Shown: piece by piece, positions 1-12,879 of the stretch
How positions within the stretch are numbered: position 1 is the first letter of the stretch
How the letters are laid out: each line of letters opens with the position of its first letter
NCBI GenBank assembly: GCA_051453625.1
Contig: JBOZIK010000001.1
Coordinates: 122,641,684 to 122,698,876 of the forward strand
Length of the DNA stretch: 57,193 nt
Direction of reading: 5' to 3'
DNA from: Welwitschia mirabilis
Lineage: Eukaryota > Gnetophyta > Gnetopsida > Welwitschiales
The notes under the pieces: generated by a model
Told to the model about the DNA's origin: nothing
What the model saw: the letters and a program-made list of their open reading frames with translations, nothing else
Database searches by the model: none
Made by a program: the position numbers and the translations under genes

Positions 1-128
1 TTAGATCTTTGGCCATATTTTAGAGCAGATGCCTAAAGTTGGACCTAATTCGACACAAAATGATAGTGGTAATGGAGGCAACTAGTGGTAGCACTAGTTA
101 ATTGACAAATAATTTTCAAAAGGCCACA

Positions 129-440
129 TATTGGAATCTTTATTACAATCCCCAATAAACACTACAAGATAAAGATTCTAATCCCTTCACTAAATACTAC
201 AAGATGAAGAACATCATTCATTTCATTAAACACTAAAAGATGAAAACTAAAACACTTTACAAAATACTAGCAGATGAAGAATCTCAATTACCTCACTAAA
301 CACTAAAGGATAACAAATCCTAATCATTCCAAATCTAATCCTCTCTATAAAAAGGGAAAAGCACCTTACTTTGTAAAAACATCTTTGATACTTAGAAAGC
401 AATCAACCCCATTGTATGTCATGTTGAGGTTGATGCTTCT
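129..440 (+). repeat. Promoter-like repeat unit 1, possibly LTR-derived
   Basis: This unit aligns with 497-745. Both begin with a GGC...TTGGA.TCTT..CAATCCC block, continue into a ~35-bp minisatellite and end with a TATA-like box (here CTATAAAAAGG at 345-355). Minisatellite plus TATA box resembles the U3 region of an LTR, but I see no LTR ends, primer site or linked coding domain, so the LTR origin is inferred. It could also be a duplicated promoter of a non-autonomous element. Confidence 0.45.
154..330 (+). repeat. Minisatellite, five units of 34-36 bp
   Basis: Five diverged units start near 154, 189, 225, 259 and 295. Each opens with a version of ACTAAAYACTACAAGATGAAGA and ends in a pyrimidine-rich ATCMTTCC-like tail. 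The array lies directly upstream of the TATA-like box at 345-355. Confidence 0.65.
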
Positions 441-496
441 TATGTCTATCTTGTCAATATTTTACTTAGAATGATGGAGGAATTTTACTCTAAAGG

Positions 497-745
497 CTTT
501 GTGTTGGACTCTTCATAGCAATCCCTACCAGATACTATAAGATCAAGATTACAAGTACTGCACTAAATGCTAGAAGACAAAGAGTTTAGTTACTCCACAA
601 AATTTTATAAGTTTGGATCTTAACCATTACATCTAACATAAAAGGACAAATAACCCTAACTACTTCAACATTATATTTAACTATAAATGGGCTAAGCATT
701 GTACATTATAATTCATCATACAAGGAGAGTGCTTACTTATGGAGT
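497..745 (+). repeat. Promoter-like repeat unit 2
   Basis: Diverged copy of 129-440. It holds three ~35-bp minisatellite units (starting near 511, 543 and 578) and a TATA-like CTATAAATGG at 681-690, followed by an AAGCAYYKTAC stretch also seen after the first TATA box. Having both copies in direct orientation points to tandem duplication or two tandem elements. Confidence 0.45.
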
Positions 746-2068
746 AAAGAAGTCTTCTACATGTTTTGCTATGTGTCATTTTTGGGAACTAGATATTTTT
801 AAGACTAGATTAATGTTTCTTTATTAGACTTAAGCCATTCTTCATTGATGTACTGTAGTTTTATTATTATAATAAAATAGTAGTTTAAATTTCTTGATCT
901 TACATGTGATTCATTTTATAACTTTAATGTTTTATATGAAGCTACAGTATTACTAATTATTTATGTTTTTGAATGTATTCTTTTTTCTTTATGATTTCAT
1001 TTTCATAGTTTTATCTTATTTGGTAAATATTGGGACCATTTCCCACTTTTCATGCTTATAAAGAGGCTATGATGAATGGAGTGATAGGAAGATCTCACCA
1101 CTATTTATGTGATGAATGTAATAAGATCATCATTATTTGAGTTATAATGGACTTGGCATAGTTAGAACTTAAAGAGGAACTTGCATTATATCTCTAAATG
1201 ACATGATATTATTTATTGAGATATTTAAGTTAGTTTCTATGTGCTATGCTTATTTCTAGCTCTTCCTTTTTGAAGTTTACTTTTATTTAAAGAAATTTTT
1301 AATATTAATGATGGATCTAATCATTTTCTAGAATAAAAGTGTATATTTTATTGGTTTTTCTATATTCTTTATCCTTGTGGAAGAATGACTTTAGAATTCT
1401 TTCTACAATAGAAGTTTTAAATAATATTAGTAAAAGCTAGACTTGATTGCACAAGATTTGTGTTGGTAAAAATGCAACACTCGATTTTAGCTATTCAAAA
1501 AGATAACATATACCTTCTTTCAAACAACTTACTTAACTAAAATTTATACATAATTATGACTTTTCAACTTAAGATACGAGAGATATCTAACATAAACTCT
1601 CATCAATATGGCAATAAGGTAGAGGCAATGTAAGGAAGAAGAGAAAGGCAAGATGAGATCACTAATCTAATAAATTTATTACCTTTTCTGGAATTATCTA
1701 GATTTACACTTTATTTAATGAGAAATGATCTCCTCCAAAATTTGAAAACACAAACTATGTCAACTAAAATAAGGAGTATGATAAGATTTTGACTAGGACA
1801 ATCTTGCATTTCTTTTATAAAAAATATAGACACAAGCATAGCCAAGTTGTATCATAAATTGATCACACTTAATTTATGATTCTCATGAATGAAATAGAAA
1901 TGCATATATAAGATTGATTTAATAAATGTATCACTTTATACCATCATAAGTTAAAAAAAAAAGCTTAGAGAAATTATATAAAATTAACAATTTTTTAATT
2001 AGAACATTAAAATTAAAGGTAACGACCTTTTTAATGATAATTAAGGAGGTATACTTTTTAATTAGAAT
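746..2068. other. AT-rich stretch without a recognisable gene
   Basis: No long open frame and no conserved protein motif found on either strand. It is probably decayed repeat DNA. Confidence 0.5.
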
Positions 2069-2110
2069 GATAAATGATAAATGATAAATGATAAATGATA
2101 TATGATAAAG
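2069..2110 (+). repeat. Microsatellite (GATAAAT)n, six units
   Basis: Six consecutive 7-bp units, GATAAAT x4 then GATATAT and GATAAAG. Confidence 0.85.
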
Positions 2111-2754
2111 TAATGCATGTAAAAATTAAGAAGGTGATTAAACTTACTAATATACCCATATACAAAGTGAGTTAGTAAGCATCAAAATGTAGAATAAACC
2201 TAAGTTAACAAGAGTTCATTAGACACTTATTAGTTATTAATGTAAGAAAGTGTGATATAATTATGGAAATGAATCATTATAGAAAAGTGATACATGAACT
2301 AAACAAAAAGACAAGTATGATTAAGATATAATTAAAGCTAATGAAAGATAAGTTAACTAAGGGAAATTAAATTAAGTAAAAAATAGAAGGTTTCTAGAAT
2401 GACTAGTTTATCAAAAACCATAAAGGAGACCTTACATAACTTTGTTTATTTTTCTCTTCTTTACTAGGTTTCTCTATCAACTATCCTGGGGGTGCAATTT
2501 ATTTTTTCTTTTATTGGTAGGACTAGCTAATTACTAGATCCTATTCTTTGGATCTGTTAACAGTGTACTAGTTCTCAAATATATCTACCTTAAATAAATA
2601 AAGATGATAAGTAAAATATTTTTTTAAACATCTTAGACTATAGATATTAAACAAAAAGAACATCTTCAAGTAATATTCTTGTAGATAATAAACATTAAGA
2701 TGTAATTGTCATGAAGTTAGTAGGAATTCATCCACATGTGAAAGTAAATAACAT

Positions 2755-3500
2755 AATATAGATATTGCTTGAAACTACTTCAATATCAAAGGCTCCTTCT
2801 AGGATGGCTTTTTTATAAATGAAAAAGTTAAAGTTCAAATTAAGGAGCTATAAGAAAATACACTTCATTAATTGTATTTTATCTCTTTAAAATTCTTTAA
2901 GATTATTTGTTAAAAATAAGAATGGTACTTTGATATTATTATTCCTCAAAAAGAATAGATGATTATTTTTATTTAACTGAAAGAAGCCAAGGTATTCTCC
3001 AAGATAAGTTTAAGGTTAAGTTACAATCAAGTCATAATTACATAAGAAAACATTCATCAAACTTCTTGTATTAGGAGGTACAGATATTTTGAGTTTGTTA
3101 TTATGCATTTTAAACTAGCCAATGCCCCTTCCATTTTTATAAGTCTCATGAATTAAATTTTTTGACCATAGTTAAATAGATTTATGGTAGTACTCATTTA
3201 TGAAATATTTATCTACCTTAAAAGTTATGAAGAATATGAGAGTTATTTTATAATGGTTTTACAAACTTTAAGATATGTATATATACATATTAGCAAAAGA
3301 AATGTTCTTTTTTTAACAAAAGTATTCAACTTCTTTGGGTAAATAGTTTTAAAGGATGGAGAAAGTCTAGCTTCAAAAAAGATTTAAAAAAATCATAAAT
3401 TGGCCTAGATCTACAAATATATTAAAGATACAAATATTTCTAGGCATTGTAGGATATTATAGAAATCTAATTCTAAAATTTGTCAAATTTACAAGTTGTT
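2755..3500 (+). pseudogene. Ty3/gypsy (chromovirus-type) RT remnant
   Basis: Remnant of the RT that copies a gypsy element's RNA into DNA. In broken frames the + strand shows the RT blocks in the usual order: SKAPSRMAF near 2783-2811 (the SKAPYRMAP entry motif), YFEFVIMHFKLANAPSIF near 3083-3140, VVLIYEIFIYLKS near 3185-3224, WPRSTN near 3401 and FLGIVGYYRNLILKF near 3442-3488. The wording matches Tekay/Del-type chromoviruses. The catalytic motif, normally (F/Y)IDD, reads LIYE, so both Asp are lost. Stops and frameshifts are frequent. I could not place gag, RNase H or LTRs around it. It is certainly dead; only the lineage is uncertain. Confidence 0.75.
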
Positions 3501-5815
3501 GAATAAATTTTTAAAGGAAAAATAAATCATGTAAATGTATTAAAAATATGAATAATTATTTAATAATTTGATATAGTTAGGAAGTTTCAAAACCTAAAAA
3601 ATTATTTTATCAAAAGTTAATAATATTAGTATAGATAAGTAGATTAATGAATAAATCCACTAACACATAATAAAATGTTCTAAGACTAACAAAGATAAAA
3701 ACCAAAAATAGAAAACAAAACATAGTAAAAAATGTTCAAGTCAATCCTATAAGAACTATATCAATTACTTCTTATCAAGGGTGGAAAATTCATAAAACTA
3801 ATCAATAACCTATTTATCATATCCATGAAAGCTTGTGATGGGGATTTAAATAATAGAAGCTAGAATAAAGAAAATCATAGGTAGAACTAGTTGATTTTCT
3901 AATGAAAAAGTGAAAGCTACTAAATGATAATGAAATTTCAATCTGAAACTAAAAGTAATTGGTAATAATTTATTTTCATATTTTCATGCACATAAAAAAT
4001 AAGAATGAGCAATATTAATTCTATAACATTAATAGTTTATCATCCCATTAATGATGCATTAAGTAAAAGATATTAATGAAATCCTTATAAATTTTTTCTA
4101 CTAATGAAACTTTGAATGAATCACATATCATAGAATAAGAATAAACACTAATCAATTCAAGAAATCAAATTAGTTATTTGCATAGGAAATCGATATGAAA
4201 TGTTAAAAAAGAATAAAACTAGTTGGGATTGAGTGAAATTAACTTACACATCTAAAGGCCATGCTTGGATTTATATTAAACTTTATAATAATTATAGAAA
4301 ATAAAAAATGAATGAGATAATTAAATAACTAGAACACTTAATTCAAGTGTGTTCCAATTATAGTTTAGAAAAGAAATCCTTGAATATTGAAGCTATCATA
4401 GAACCAAATGAAAGATACATTAGAAATAAGACAATCAAATTAAAAGATCAATTTAAAGACATTGGAAGTGAAATTAGATATCAAATACCTCTTTTTCCTA
4501 ATTGAAATATTATAATTTATATAAGATTCATGGAAAATTTTTGAAAAAAATACAAAATTGATTTATATTAAACTTAACAAGGGTGGGTAGAATATGGAAT
4601 AGGAATCAATTTAAAATCAAATTAGATATTTCACTCCTCCTCATTTTCTTGAAATGAACAATTTTCAATCTCATTGCGAAACTATGATTTAGGAATAATA
4701 ATTTCTTCTTTATTACTATTTTATTGCTTCTTGTATTATCTTTTATCATTGAGTGATAAACAATGTTTAGAGTTGTTTTGACTCAAAATCATCCTTATCA
4801 TCAAGCTATAATAGAATACCATAGTTTCTTTTTTCCTAATTCTTAAAAATTATTAGAGTATTCTACTATTATCAAAGTTATGAAGTAATAACTTATTATT
4901 AGATGATAAGATATTTAAACTATACAGAGTTTGTACTATTATTACTAAGTAATAAGCTCAACATTTTCTAAATTCATGTTCCTAGTTTATCACTTTTTCA
5001 TAAGATAGCAAGAGTAAAAAATAAAAATGCTTAAATCATGATAAATTTCGTGGTTAGACAATGATAAAAATAATTTTTGATTTTTTTGAATTTTATGATT
5101 ACATTGCATCTCAAGTGTTATGAAAACCTCTTAGCACATGATTTGGGATCTACTAAATATATCATGGAAAAAAATAAGCTTTTGAAATCATTATTATGTA
5201 GATTTATCTTTTAGAAATATCATTCAATGATGTTAGATAATTTAACAATGAATCTATTTTTTTAAATTAAAAACATATTTTAGATCTTAAATTAGATATT
5301 TTTATATGTGGAAATACACATAACCAAAACATAAATGAAGAGGCCACTACATGAAAAAATACAACTAATGCCAAAAATGTTTAATATCTTATTTCATGTA
5401 TTAATTAATTCCAAAAGGAATAAAAGTTACACTATTGCCATGTAAAAGCTAAGACTTTACAAAAACATTAGAGTTGCATTGTTACATTCTCCTAACATTT
5501 CACATCTATGTGCTGAAGGATTGAACTATAATAAACATTAACTTAGATTTCACATGTTATGATAATTTTTCATGCATAAAAAATATTAAAATAAAATTTC
5601 ATTAACTCTCTGATTCATTAATTTTTTGATATTCTTTTCTTTCATCATTACCCTCTTCCTTTAGTAGTAGATAATTTTCACAACTAAATTCCATATTGAA
5701 GTGCATCCTGATTTCTCGTACTTCTTTCATGAGATGGTAACTTTAATATTTATTGTCCACATCCTACTATTAATTGCTTGGACATTAGTTCTTGATTGTG
5801 TAATATAATTACCTA
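3501..5815. other. AT-rich stretch without a recognisable gene
   Basis: It follows directly on the gypsy RT remnant and may hold the rest of that element, but I recognise no RNase H or integrase block. There are no long open frames. Confidence 0.45.
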
Positions 5816-6469
5816 NNNNNNNNNNNNNNNNNNNNNNNNNNNNNNNNNNNNNNNNNNNNNNNNNNNNNNNNNNNNNNNNNNNNNNNNNNNNNNNNNNNNN
5901 NNNNNNNNNNNNNNNNNNNNNNNNNNNNNNNNNNNNNNNNNNNNNNNNNNNNNNNNNNNNNNNNNNNNNNNNNNNNNNNNNNNNNNNNNNNNNNNNNNNN
6001 NNNNNNNNNNNNNNNNNNNNNNNNNNNNNNNNNNNNNNNNNNNNNNNNNNNNNNNNNNNNNNNNNNNNNNNNNNNNNNNNNNNNNNNNNNNNNNNNNNNN
6101 NNNNNNNNNNNNNNNNNNNNNNNNNNNNNNNNNNNNNNNNNNNNNNNNNNNNNNNNNNNNNNNNNNNNNNNNNNNNNNNNNNNNNNNNNNNNNNNNNNNN
6201 NNNNNNNNNNNNNNNNNNNNNNNNNNNNNNNNNNNNNNNNNNNNNNNNNNNNNNNNNNNNNNNNNNNNNNNNNNNNNNNNNNNNNNNNNNNNNNNNNNNN
6301 NNNNNNNNNNNNNNNNNNNNNNNNNNNNNNNNNNNNNNNNNNNNNNNNNNNNNNNNNNNNNNNNNNNNNNNNNNNNNNNNNNNNNNNNNNNNNNNNNNNN
6401 NNNNNNNNNNNNNNNNNNNNNNNNNNNNNNNNNNNNNNNNNNNNNNNNNNNNNNNNNNNNNNNNNNNNN
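5816..6469. other. Assembly gap (654 N)
   Basis: Unknown bases. About 20 bp (TTGTGTAATATAATTACCTA) occurs on both sides, so the true gap may be shorter than shown or be an overlap. Reading frames running through the N are meaningless. Confidence 0.95.
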
Positions 6470-9400
6470 CTTGTGTAATATAATTACCTAGGAATGTTAT
6501 TAGTGATTCTATAGTAATTTGTTTCATAGTTGGGTTCTTTGGTGATTGGATTTCACTGTGCTCCTCAAAGTAAATTTTATTTAACTTTTTTTTGGTCAGT
6601 GTAACCATTTGTATGAGACCTCATACATAGGATGATTTTTGTTCTTTGATCATAAAATAACATTTATAAGAAAGGAAAATGTAATATTAGTTGGTCATTA
6701 AATTGCCAACTTCATTTATTCAAGGATAATATAAGCAAAATTTTATGGTTCTAACTTTAATAGTGAAACAAACAAGCATGCATGGAACTTAATTAAATTG
6801 GCCACATCAGATGTAGGATGAATGTTTGTGGTCACTAACTCAAAGTATACATAATTAATTATGGATAACCTTTGAATAGTCAAACCCTTTCCATAATATA
6901 AGAAAGAAGCTTCTTCTTCTTCATCAAGTGATTGATGGGAGCACTTAACGTTCGGTTCTTGGATGACTTTATTAATGTACAATTATGTAGCTTTTTCTAC
7001 AATCTTAAAATTATCTTTAAGATACACCTATGTGATGATAATTTAGCATGTTACATATTATAATTAGTTATGATTTATTTTATTTTAGTTATTAACATGA
7101 TCATGTCTGTACTCACCCTATACTTAGTGGTAAAATCCTTACATCTACATATTTAAGTACTATTAGTATGAGGGTTTGATAAATCACACTAGGTTATAAT
7201 AAATTAAGTACCATAATATTCTTGATTGTCCTATTTTGAGTCATTCTCCATAATCTCTTTTAGAAATTAGAGGAGCCTCTTAAAGCTAACACTAATTTTT
7301 CATCAAAACTTGGGTACTAAAGGTAGAAGGAGGTGGAGAAGATATGTCTTATGAACCATAGGCTCTTAAAATTTTAGAAATAATTTTTAATTTCTTTATT
7401 TACTATTTTCAATCTAAAACAAAAAGGAAACATTATCATTAGTCTTATCCAAGTTGATTTGCATTTTTCACCTTAAGAAATTTAATAGAAGAAAAATTTA
7501 GAATATTTTTAAAAATTATTTAATTTTAAGAATTAAATATAATTTATAAATAAGAATCAAATGATTTCAATAAATACAAATTTACACTTAGTCATAGAAC
7601 CCTAACTAAAAAAAAGAAGAGGAAAAAAGAATTTATAATCACGCGTAATTCATATAAGTTTTATAAAACCTATGAAAATAATCATTAAAATAAAAGAACA
7701 AAGGGATAATTCTTTTGATTCTTAAAAAACTTACATTTTATGAAAGAAAGGTTAAAATAGGCCATGTAATCAAAATGAATCTGTAAAGGATAAAAGAAGA
7801 AGAAAGAGGATCTTGTTATGGAAGGGATTATTACTTACCCATGAGGTAAAGGTAGATATCAATATTAAAGAACTTTGCATTAGGATAGGGTCACAATTTT
7901 TTTTTAAATCTACTTTTAATAGGATCAATGCCTTTGATAGTTTCTTTAATCTAAACTTATACTACTTAATGAAAAACATGCAAAAAGTAAAAAAATACTT
8001 ATCTCAAAGACATCATTATGTAATAACCTAATTTATATTAAAAAATTTTGCATTACTTTACTTATTGTAAGGTAATACCTTGAGTGATCATTATTGCTTT
8101 AGTTTTTACTCAATGAAAAGTAGATACTAGAAGTTTTAAAAAATTAAATATTAAATTTTTAGTTATCTTTAGAGCAATGGCAAGTTATAAAAGTTATCTA
8201 ATTTTTTCTTTTTTCTCTCAATGATTTCTTTATGATTAAAGTTTATTACCCAAAAATAGTTGAGTGATGGAATTTTAATACCATGTAATCTTATCACATG
8301 ATGCTCACTTAGTGGTGAAATATTTTTAAACAAAAGTTTTCATGGTTTTTCCCCTACATATTTATGTGCCTTTATTTATATACAATAACTCATCCCACTT
8401 TAAATGATTTGATCATTCATAAAAATATAATTAATAGAAAAGAAGATTGCTATGTAACTTTATGTACTTAAATAGGATGATCTTTTCATAAAGAGAAATA
8501 ATTAGTAGCATGCATGAAGACATTTTATGATAAAATTTTCCATTTGTAATTCAAACATGGTTGTTATACCTAGTTAATCTCATCTAGTGTTTTAGGTCTC
8601 ATTTATGGTTTCATGTGTTTCCTTAACTTATATATTTCTATGATTTTAGAAGGTTTTCATTAAAAAAATAGTAATTATAACCGATTAACGTACATTATTC
8701 TTAGCTTATATACATTATTTTCTCTTTTTATGTGGTTTAACAGTAGTATTATGAAGTCATCTTTAGGATTCTTAATGTATGTTTTTATCCTCTATAGGAC
8801 CTCAGAATAATCAATGATAACTATTAGCTAAAGGCTACAGAAGGTAGAAGCAAATAGAAGCAAGAACAATTATACATTATTAAGGAAACTTATTAATGCA
8901 TTTGATCATTTTACATTTAATCCTTATCAACAACTCAAAATTAATGAGGTTTCTTTTATGATCTTATTACTATTTTATTCTAAGTAGGCTTTCTTAAGTA
9001 CAGATTTTAGGTTTAAACCATGTTTTTAGGACATAATGAAGAGTGCTATTCCTTTTGAGAGTTATATAGATTTCATACCATAGTAATATTATATATAAAA
9101 CCATTGTTAGTTCATTTTAAAATGTTTCACATTTTCTCTTAAGTATTCATAATGAACCAAAGAACAAATATTTAGAAAATGAAATTCTCCTTGATAAATA
9201 ATGTTTCATCACTTTTGACATATTCTAACTAAGAGAATATGCCTATTATGCCTAGTTATAAATACCAAAAATGTTCATAAAATACCCTCAATAAGGTCAT
9301 TAACTAAGGGAATAGTGATTTTATCTAGTGAATTTGTTTTTTATTACAATTAAAGAATGTTTCTTAATTATTGGGTATAAGGAACCATTTAGCCTTATCT

Positions 9401-9519
9401 TAGTAAGAGGTAGCATTCATACTTAATGTCGGTAAAATTTCAAGTGAGATAAAAATAAGGGTACTTCATTCTCATCTTATGATTTTGTAGTTCCTTAATA
9501 AAGAATTAGTTGAAACAAT
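6470..9519. other. AT-rich stretch without a recognisable gene
   Basis: Only short chance-length frames, for example 79 codons at 6743-6982 (-) and 72 codons at 7813-8031 (+). Neither resembles a family I know, and their composition is that of the surrounding DNA. A 100-N gap at 9520-9619 closes the stretch, with TGAAACAAT on both sides. Confidence 0.45.
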
Positions 9520-10146
9520 NNNNNNNNNNNNNNNNNNNNNNNNNNNNNNNNNNNNNNNNNNNNNNNNNNNNNNNNNNNNNNNNNNNNNNNNNNNNNNNNN
9601 NNNNNNNNNNNNNNNNNNNTGAAACAATTTTAGAGAATAACCAAATATTTAAAGTTACAAAAAATGAAATATTGTATGTTGACATGAATAAATTAAGAGA
9701 TGAAGAAGGTCAAAACATACAAAGAAAGGAGAGAATTAAAGTAATTTGAAATTTGTAAAAAATAAACTATGAATTAACTAAGATATCCATATTTTTATCC
9801 ATATTTTTACATTAGTAGAATTAGTAATTGTAATTTTGAATGGATGAAACCCCCTCTGCATGATATTATATGAGATGTAATCACATAATTAGCTATTTAT
9901 TTAATATTGATCAAGTCAACTCTTGATCTCTTTATGTTATATTAGTTAGTAAAGGGTAAGTGGAAGTGAGGAAACTTAATATTGATTTATAAGCATAATA
10001 GAGTAACTAGGTCATTACCTCCTTACATGGCCTTTTAGATACTTCAATTGGAATTTTTTTTTATATTTCAAGTGTATACATCAGTCTGATACCAAACTTT
10101 TCACAGCTTCACTATTAATAGTGTGACATACAATTATAACATTATA

Positions 10147-10368
10147 ATATAAGATCTTAAGTAATGAAATGGATATATGCAATCGAAATTACATAGAAAA
10201 TTGGAAAANNNNNNNNNNNNNNNNNNNNNNNNNNNNNNNNNNNNNNNNNNNNNNNNNNNNNNNNNNNNNNNNNNNNNNNNNNNNNNNNNNNNNNNNNNNN
10301 NNNNNNNNTATAAGATCTTAAGTAATGAAATGGATATATGAAATCGAAATTACATAGAAAATTGGAAA
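10147..10368 (+). repeat. Direct repeat of ~60 bp around a 100-N gap
   Basis: The ~60 bases before the N run (from TATAAGATCTTAAGTAATG) recur after it with one mismatch (GCAATC against GAAATC). The gap itself is 10209-10308. Two overlapping contig ends placed next to each other instead of merged is the likeliest explanation. Confidence 0.75.
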
Positions 10369-11289
10369 AGCATACTACATAAAAGGATTATTTGCAAAGA
10401 TACATGTAGATAAATTATTATGTTATTACCTCACATATTAAATTTCTTCCTTTTAACTTTTAGATTTCTTCTTTATATTTCCTTTTTCTCTATCTTTTTA
10501 TTTTTATATTTTTTTTATAATTATTTCAATTTTATGTTGTCTTATCTTTTGAAATTAATTTATTAATATAGTAAATTACTTTCTAGACTAACTTAAATTG
10601 TATTTGGTTTGTGCCTTATAGCAAAAGTGGTACTACGAAGGAAAAATGATAGTAAAATGCTAATTGATTTGAACATTATTTAAGATCAATATAAGATTCA
10701 AGCATCAAGGTTGAGGTTAAATGTGCAACCACATTTGTTATGATATTAAACATTGTTGACCTTTAAAATATGGCATTACTTCATACTATCCAATATTGAT
10801 GCAACACAATCAATACAAAGGGGAGTTAAGTATATAATAACGAAATAAGATATAGATACAAAAATAATTTTTGAATTTCAAAATCTAATATATGATAATT
10901 ATTCATAAGAACTTATTTAATGAAAGAAATATCAATTTTAGGAAATAGAATAAGAATAGGATGATTATTCAATATTACTAGCTTAGTGATAAATCATGTT
11001 GAATTAGAATCAAATGGTTCCTTAAGATTGATATTAAAAAAATCTTATAGCTTATTGTTATTATATAATTTTAATATTTAATAATTTACCACAAATTGCA
11101 TACCATCCATTAGGTATTTAATTATTGCATTTCCATTCTAATTTATTGTGATCACCTAAAAATCACCTTCCCATTTTGTAACTCTATTCTTAGAAAAATT
11201 ACATAATATTATGTTGTAAAGTAGAACTATTTCATTCAAATTGAAATTCTTTCTTTGAATCTTGTTTTTTCATGATTTATTATTTATTA

Positions 11290-12060
11290 ACCACATGATA
11301 TCTCATCTCATCTAGTTTTGTTAGTAATCATTTTATAATGTTTTATTTATTATTTATATTTAAATTTTACATTAACTTCCAAGCCTTATATTTGTTTTCT
11401 ACTAGTAGCAAGCATTATTTTTCATAAACTAGTTGGTACAAAGTGCAATCTAATAAGTTTCTCTAAGTTTTTTTGTAGGCCTATAGTGCATCATTCAATT
11501 TTAACACTAATCCTTGTGATTAAATTTTATCATTTTGATTAGGAATCTTTTGATTTCTTAATTGAAATTCTCAACTTAATCATTAGTTTATGGATGATAA
11601 TTATTGTAACTTTATGAGTTATGCCTATTAATTTCATTAATTTTTTGTTGTTTAATTCATAAATATATTTTTTAATCACTAGTAAGAACTCGTGAGTGAT
11701 AAAGATTTATAGAATATGATTTTTAAATAAGTTCAAAACATCCTTGACATCATTTATTTTGGTTGCTCTATCTTTAACTCATTTGTGACATAGTTCATAC
11801 ATACAATTATATAATATTAATAATTAAATTTAAAACAAGATTTAATGAAACTGATTTTTCAAATAAGAAATGATTCACATTTAAGAATAATGTTCATAGA
11901 CATTTCAGCTTTCTTAGAGATTCCTTCTAATTCTTGAGAGTGATCATACTTTATCACATAATCATAAGAATATTTAAGCATAGTTGGTAAGAAGAATCCA
12001 CTTGTAGAATTTTATGGATAATTTTACCTCCATTAAAGTAATTACACTTGCCATTGTGAT
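11290..12060 (-). pseudogene. Integrase of Athila/Tat-like gypsy element B
   Basis: The minus strand carries a decayed integrase in several frames. Going 5' to 3': the HHCC region (FFLPTMLKYSYDYVIKYD near 11958-12000, with the CxxC Cys pair replaced), then AEMSMNIILKC near 11880-11912, ATKINDVKDVLNLFKNHIL near 11708-11766, KLNDALxAYKK near 11470-11502, LYQLVYEKxCLL further on, and KLDEMRY near 11300-11320. This block order is that of Athila/Tat integrases. It continues the RNase H at 12440-12716 and, beyond the LINE, the RT at 22150-22720. There are many stops, so it is non-functional. Family assignment rests on motif wording, not on an alignment. Confidence 0.75.
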
Positions 12061-12439
12061 ATATTTATAGAATATTTGGTGATTTCCATTCAAAAATTCA
12101 TGAATGTGTGATTTCATCCTTACTAATTTTTTATAATAAAGGACTTTGTAAAATATATTTTTGATTTAGAAATTGTTTTTGTTGTTACTTGACTAATGTT
12201 GTAAAACTTTTAGATTAGATAGATAGTTAATTATGCCTAAGGTTATTCATTAAAAGTATCATTGATGTGATATTTTTTTGTAGTTCTAAATAGGAAAGAT
12301 GATTAGTAACTAACTTTTCTCTCTTCACTTATTAAGGACTTTTAAATTGAATTCTTACATTAAAATGTACCATCAAATAATATGTACATTCTCAATTTTC
12401 TTGATTGTTATGAACTTAATGGTAGAGTCATCTATGTAA

Positions 12440-12716
12440 GCTTGGGCTTTGAAATTCATTAAACATTATTAAATATTATTAGATATAGCAATAATTTCAA
12501 GAAATTCATTTCTAATTATTATATAATTGCATTGGATAGGATTCAAAGTTTTAAAAATGTAGCATATGGTTCATAGTCTATCATGAATGTATTATCACAA
12601 TATGACACCTATCATTGTATTACTAGAATTACATGTGAGATTAAAAAGATAATTTAACCCTATACACTAATAATGAATCTTGAGATTATGCTTTTAAAAA
12701 AGAAATATTAAATGCA
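12440..12716 (-). pseudogene. RNase H part of gypsy element B (downstream of LINE)
   Basis: RNase H degrades the RNA strand during reverse transcription. On the minus strand, right after the LINE's target-site copy, the reading resumes with SYKNAFN (the DEECLKAFN-type RT/RNase H connection). Then comes SNTMIGVIL near 12600-12630, where active elements have CDASDYAVGAVL, followed by FKTLNPIQCNYIIIRNEFLE, the SKTLN.AQ.NY.TTEKELL block, near 12490-12560. The first catalytic Asp region is degraded and there are several stops. The matching 5' half of the gene lies about 9.4 kb away at 22150-22720, which makes this one half of an interrupted pol. Confidence 0.75.
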
Positions 12717-12730
12717 TTTTTATAAGATTT
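12717..12730 (-). repeat. Target-site duplication of the LINE, 3' copy
   Basis: TTTTTATAAGATTT, identical to 22150-22163. It sits directly outside the LINE's A-rich tail. The minus-strand gypsy frame reads through it (SYK codons). Confidence 0.75.
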
Positions 12731-12879
12731 TCTTTTTATTTTTGAAAAACGTATATGTATTAAACTAGGAAATGTACATCAGGGGTTGAAATCGCTTGAG
12801 TGTTATAGAAGCATTAACCATTCATAATAGTAAGAACAACAAATAAGAACAAGGGGGCGAAACTGCCCCTCAGAAAAAT

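Noticed and set aside
5727-6608. Long frames on both strands through 5816-6469
   Set aside because: They consist mostly of N; real sequence at the ends is short and without motifs. The same applies to frames across 21049-21385, 41486-42477, 50264-50363 and 56129-56425.
6743-6982. 79-codon minus-strand frame with an Asp/Glu-rich stretch
   Set aside because: No resemblance to a known family, no neighbours of the same kind, and a length expected by chance in this much sequence.
7100-8400. CTTAGTGGTRAAATNNTT words near 7118 and 8308, with TGGTTTTTCCCCTACAT at ~8343, suggesting copia LTR ends
   Set aside because: The similarity does not extend beyond short words and I found neither copia pol nor LTR boundaries.
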